Below, one piece after another: positions 6,730-8,461 of a stretch of DNA of 8,461 nucleotides. Position 1 is the stretch's first letter. Every line of letters begins with the position of its first letter. Origin of the DNA: an uncultured Clostridia bacterium (GTDB lineage: Bacteria > Bacillota > Clostridia > UBA1381); the NCBI GenBank assembly GCA_934454745.1, contig CAKSGP010000043.1, forward strand, positions 1-8,461, given 5' to 3'. The notes under the pieces were generated by a model that saw only the letters and a program-made list of their open reading frames with translations, was not told the DNA's origin and did not search any database. The position numbers were made by a program, and so were the translations under genes.

Positions 6730-7191
6730 GTGTACCGTTATACTTATGATGAAATTGCGGATAGGTACATAGATACTATCTACAGGCTCGCTTTGTCACG
6801 CACAAAATCCGCCCAGCACGCCGAGGATATTACCCAGGACGTATTTGTAAAGCTCATAAGCTCAAATAAGAAATTTGAGAGTGAGGAGCATTTAAAAGCG
6901 TGGCTTTTGCGTGTTACAATAAACCTTACAAAGGATTTATTTGCATCGGCGTGGTTTAAAAAATCAGCAGAGCTTGATGAGGATATTTCGTATATTCCTG
7001 AGGAAAAAAGCGATGTATATTATGCCGTTATGAATCTCCCGGTAAAATACCGAACAGTTATTCACCTGCACTATTATGAAGGATACTCGGTAGAGGAAAT
7101 AGCAAAGATCACAGGTGCAACACCGGGAACGGTAAAGTCACAGCTCCACCGGGGACGGCAGATGATTAAGGACACAATGGGGGAGGATTAA
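6730..7191 (+). CDS. ECF-family RNA polymerase sigma factor
   Basis: This 153-residue sigma factor has only regions 2 and 4, as is typical of extracytoplasmic-function sigmas. Region 2 (about residues 10-75) shows the core-binding and -10 recognition pattern HAEDITQDVFVKL followed by KAWLLRVTINLTKDLF. Region 4 (about 97-148) shows LPVKYRTVIHLHYYEGYSVE, then the helix-turn-helix EIAKITGATPGTVKSQLHRGR, which reads the -35 element. It starts with GTG. It is followed 4 bp later by a membrane protein gene whose ribosome binding site lies inside the end of this gene, the usual arrangement for a sigma and its anti-sigma. An ECF-like promoter sits upstream, so it probably activates its own operon. 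The other targets and the inducing signal are unknown. Confidence 0.93.
   Translation: MYRYTYDEIADRYIDTIYRLALSRTKSAQHAEDITQDVFVKLISSNKKFESEEHLKAWLLRVTINLTKDLFASAWFKKSAELDEDISYIPEEKSDVYYAVMNLPVKYRTVIHLHYYEGYSVEEIAKITGATPGTVKSQLHRGRQMIKDTMGED
7180..7186 (+). promoter_or_regulatory. Shine-Dalgarno site of the anti-sigma gene, inside the sigma gene
   Basis: GGGGAGG lies within the last codons of the sigma factor gene, 9 bases before TTG at 7196. Ribosomes finishing the sigma factor would expose or reload this site, which would couple the output of the two proteins. Confidence 0.65.
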
Positions 7192-7195
7192 ACCA

Positions 7196-8011
7196 TTGGA
7201 GGATAGAGATTTTATAAAAGAATATAAACGTGAATTTGACAGTATTCACGCAAGGGATGAACTTAAATTTGCGGTGAAAAATCTAAAGCCGCAAAAGCCT
7301 CGGCACGTAATAACACCTTTTAAGGCGGTAATCGGAACTGTTGCGGCGACATTTATGATATTTGCCGCAGTGCACGAATACAGCTTTGAAACAGATACAA
7401 GCGGTGTAATCTCCGAAACAGTAGTTTCTACACAGCTTCCCGAGGCACAGTTTGAGATAGTTGAAAAGAAACCGCAAAGGGAAGGGGAAAAGGCAGAGCC
7501 TACACAAATTCCAAAAACGGAAAAAAAGGCGATAGTCACAACACCCCAGCCAACACAAAAGCCAATAAACACACTTATGCCGACAGCTGTACCCACAGAG
7601 GATACAGATGCAAGTGTGAGCAATGCGGAAATAGCCTCATATAATGTTGGAGGCAGAAGCTTGCCTGTATCTGAGAAATGGACAGTCCCGCAGTATTACG
7701 AGTATCTTGGGGTAAATGTTGCACAAAAGTTTGGGTGTAAATACGTGGGAGCAGATACTATTGAATTTGAAATAGGCTCTAACGGACTCCCTGTTGACGA
7801 TACAGCCGTTTTAATGTTTGTAACAAACAACGGCGGAAGTATAAGGGTGACTGTATCAAAGCACCCATTGTTTGATGTGTCACTATTGGGAACAGTTACC
7901 GAGGCAGGAAACGGATTTAACGGATATAAGTCAGGCGGCGGTGTGTATTATAACATATACGCATCAGGTATTACAAAAGACGAGCTTATGTCTATAATAA
8001 ATAACCTGTAA
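7196..8011 (+). CDS. Putative membrane-anchored anti-sigma/sensor protein
   Basis: This 271-residue protein is encoded 4 bp after the ECF sigma factor. Residues 1-40 are charged and cytoplasmic (DFIKEYKREFDSIHARDELK), the expected place for sigma binding. They lack the Cys/His pattern of zinc anti-sigma domains. One membrane helix spans about residues 42-59. A stalk rich in Pro, Thr, Lys and Glu follows at about 85-140, with repeated TPQPT/QKP/PTAVPTE-like units. A compact external domain fills about residues 150-271. It ends in a strand-plus-helix pattern, GVYYNIYASGITKDELMSIINNL in outline, which recalls DUF4367-type domains found on clostridial anti-sigma proteins; that link is from memory and unverified. 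The start is TTG, supported by a strong Shine-Dalgarno site. The role as anti-sigma factor is inferred from gene order and topology. Stress-triggered cleavage or release of the sigma factor would be the expected mechanism. Confidence 0.7.
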   Translation: MEDRDFIKEYKREFDSIHARDELKFAVKNLKPQKPRHVITPFKAVIGTVAATFMIFAAVHEYSFETDTSGVISETVVSTQLPEAQFEIVEKKPQREGEKAEPTQIPKTEKKAIVTTPQPTQKPINTLMPTAVPTEDTDASVSNAEIASYNVGGRSLPVSEKWTVPQYYEYLGVNVAQKFGCKYVGADTIEFEIGSNGLPVDDTAVLMFVTNNGGSIRVTVSKHPLFDVSLLGTVTEAGNGFNGYKSGGGVYYNIYASGITKDELMSIINNL

Positions 8012-8031
8012 AATTAAATATTTTCACTTAT

Positions 8032-8056
8032 TGGAAACCCATACGGGGGGTTTTCA
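8032..8056. other. Hairpin downstream of the anti-sigma gene
   Basis: TGGAAACCC (8032-8040) pairs with GGGTTTTCA (8048-8056) over 9 bp, including one G-T pair, around the loop ATACGGG. It begins 20 bases after the anti-sigma stop. It could be a weak terminator, because the 3' arm contains TTTT, but no T-run follows the stem. Its AACC...ACGGGG...TT layout resembles the sigma operon promoter region at 6652-6667, although no CGTA-type -10 follows here. Confidence 0.4.
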
Positions 8057-8087
8057 CCATTGTAAAGCATTTAGCATATATTACAGT

Positions 8088-8095
8088 GGAGGTGA
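8088..8095 (+). promoter_or_regulatory. Near-perfect Shine-Dalgarno site of the small peptide ORF
   Basis: GGAGGTGA matches the 16S rRNA tail at every base. Its GGAGG core ends 7 bases before the ATG at 8100. It is the strongest ribosome binding site in the window and the main reason to believe the tiny ORF is translated. Confidence 0.7.
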
Positions 8096-8099
8096 AAAT

Positions 8100-8186
8100 A
8101 TGACTAACGCAAGTTGCAGTTGCACAACAACTTGTTCGAGTCTATCGATAGTTGCGAGCATAATTATAGGAATTATAACAGGCTGA
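8100..8186 (+). CDS. Small Cys-rich membrane peptide, possibly frameshifted
   Basis: This 28-codon ORF has a polar head, MTNASCSCTTTCSS, with three cysteines and many Ser/Thr residues. A hydrophobic stretch, LSIVASIIIGIITG, follows and stops abruptly at TGA. In the -1 frame directly at that stop the sequence continues with LIVGILGTILARTGVFN to a TGA at 8234-8236. Joined together this would give a 45-residue, single-pass, glycine-spaced membrane peptide. So this may be a frameshifted remnant, a programmed frameshift or a sequencing error, with the short form as the simplest alternative. No classical slippery heptamer is visible at the junction. I do not recognise the family with certainty. No clear promoter is visible, so it may be read from the upstream operon. 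A terminator follows at 8265-8290. Confidence 0.5.
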   Translation: MTNASCSCTTTCSSLSIVASIIIGIITG

Positions 8187-8264
8187 TTGTCGGGATCTTG
8201 GGAACAATACTTGCCCGCACAGGAGTATTTAATTGATACGTATAAAGAAATATCAAGAAACATC
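8187..8264. other. Intergenic stretch with the -1 frame extension and short tandem repeats
   Basis: The first 50 bases carry the possible -1 frame continuation of the small peptide, ending at 8236. After it, AAATATCAAG (8248-8257) and AAACATCAAG (8258-8267) form a 10-bp tandem repeat with one mismatch, leading into the terminator. No other gene is supported. Confidence 0.4.
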
Positions 8265-8290
8265 AAGAGGAGTGAATAACTCCTCTTTTT
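8265..8290 (+). terminator. Intrinsic terminator after the small peptide ORF
   Basis: AAGAGGAGT (8265-8273) pairs perfectly with ACTCCTCTT (8279-8287) around the loop GAATA. The T-run 8286-8290 begins in the 3' arm. It would end rightward transcripts of the small peptide gene and, if they read through, of the sigma operon. Confidence 0.8.
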
Positions 8291-8292
8291 GA

Positions 8293-8314
8293 TTTGACAA
8301 CTTTTTTGACAACT
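8293..8314. repeat. Tandem TTTGACAACT repeat
   Basis: TTTGACAACT occurs at 8293-8302 and again at 8305-8314, a 12-bp period with a TT spacer. Each copy contains TTGACA, but no -10 element is found 16-18 bp downstream, so it does not look like a promoter. It lies about 105 bp from the 3' end of a tRNA gene. The function is unknown. Recombinase arm-type sites are one possibility. Confidence 0.5.
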
Positions 8315-8380
8315 ATTCACTGAAAAACAATGGCTAATAGTGATGATTTTTTATTGATGTCATTTGCTAAAACAAACAAC
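8315..8380. other. AT-rich spacer, no gene seen
   Basis: This segment between the tandem repeat and the tRNA terminator is AT-rich. It has no supported ORF, ribosome binding site or hairpin on either strand. Confidence 0.4.
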
Positions 8381-8420
8381 AAAAAAACGGCTATAACCGC
8401 ATAGTTAAGCCGTTTCTTTT
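8381..8420 (-). terminator. Intrinsic terminator of the tRNA gene
   Basis: AAACGGCT (8385-8392) pairs with AGCCGTTT (8408-8415). Inside, TAAC (8394-8397) pairs with GTTA (8404-8407) around a short loop. Read on the minus strand, the hairpin lies just beyond the tRNA 3' end and is followed by a run of seven T (A-run 8381-8387). On the plus strand the T-rich 8413-8421 could also act, so the hairpin may work both ways. Confidence 0.8.
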
Positions 8421-8461
8421 TGGAGCTGGTGAGCAGAATTGAACTGCCGACCTCTTCATTA
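8421..8461 (-). tRNA. 3' part of a tRNA gene (partial), anticodon ending in U
   Basis: Read on the minus strand from the window edge, the parts are as follows. TAA gives positions 36-38 of the anticodon loop and TGAAG the 3' half of the anticodon stem. The variable loop is AGGTC. The T-stem GGCAG/CTGCT encloses the loop TTCAATT. The acceptor strand CACCAGC, the discriminator T and an encoded CCA (8423-8421) complete the 3' end. Base 36 is U, so the tRNA decodes an ANN codon (Ile, Met, Thr, Asn, Lys, Ser or Arg). Thr is my best guess from general resemblance only. The 5' half and the rest of the anticodon lie outside the window. Confidence 0.88.

Noticed and set aside
8053..8082. Housekeeping promoter for the small peptide ORF (TTTTCA-like -35 with TATATT -10)
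   Set aside because: The -35 match is poor, and transcription would start inside the Shine-Dalgarno site, making a leaderless-like message that wastes that site.
8233..8292. 19-codon TTG ORF after AGGAG at 8221-8225
   Set aside because: Its coding region consists largely of the terminator hairpin 8265-8290, so it would be a by-product of that structure.
8081..8320. 79-codon minus-strand ORF opposite the small peptide gene
   Set aside because: It runs through two features of the plus strand (the peptide ORF and a terminator), has no Shine-Dalgarno site, and its Cys/Ile/Leu content mirrors the opposite strand.
8265..8320. Remnant of an integrase C terminus on the minus strand (LSKKLSNQKEE-like reading)
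   Set aside because: Stops lie immediately upstream in that frame, and the reading arises from the tandem TTTGACAACT repeat. The evidence is too short to support a pseudogene.
8294..8340. TTGACA copies as -35 promoter elements
   Set aside because: No -10-like hexamer lies 16-18 bp downstream of either copy, and no gene follows on the plus strand before the tRNA terminator.

Overview
The window looks like a chromosomal segment of a low-GC Gram-positive bacterium, most likely an anaerobic, gut-type clostridium (Bacillota, Clostridia). This rests on AG-rich Shine-Dalgarno sites, frequent TTG/GTG starts, VanS/PhoB-like two-component proteins and an ECF sigma factor with a membrane-anchored partner. 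It carries no insertion sequence, CRISPR array or rRNA. The genus cannot be named from this sequence alone.

Layout. Positions 1-91 hold the end of an unidentified gene. A rightward pair follows: a small XRE-type DNA-binding protein (116-499) and a MATE-family multidrug/cation antiporter (511-1884). A strong hairpin at 1889-1934, working in both directions, separates the transporter from a leftward two-component pair. That pair is an OmpR/PhoB-type response regulator (3376-4059) followed by its sensor histidine kinase (1940-3355). The 241-bp gap 4060-4300 is a divergent control region. It holds an extended -10 promoter for the regulator, overlapped by a perfect 15-bp palindrome. It also holds an extended -10 promoter for the rightward gene, preceded by three GATAAT/A elements spaced exactly 20 bp apart. 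The rightward gene (4301-6643) encodes a ferrous iron transporter in which FeoA and FeoB are fused into one polypeptide. Next is an ECF sigma factor (6730-7191) behind what looks like its own ECF-type promoter. It is coupled to a single-pass membrane protein (7196-8011) that is probably its anti-sigma or sensor partner.

The last 450 bp hold a hairpin, a very short Cys-rich membrane peptide ORF with an excellent ribosome binding site (8100-8186), and two intrinsic terminators. They also hold a tandem TTTGACAACT repeat and the 3' part of a tRNA gene on the minus strand (8421-8461).

How the parts may work together (inference): two signal-transduction modules, one two-component and one ECF sigma, flank a ferrous iron uptake gene. 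The divergent arrangement suggests, but does not prove, that the two-component system and feoAB share control. The XRE/MATE pair resembles a locally regulated efflux operon.

Most of the window is conventional. The least explained items are the small peptide whose membrane helix continues in the -1 frame, the phased repeats upstream of feoAB, the shared hairpin motif flanking the sigma operon, and the uncharacterised C-terminal domain of the putative anti-sigma protein.
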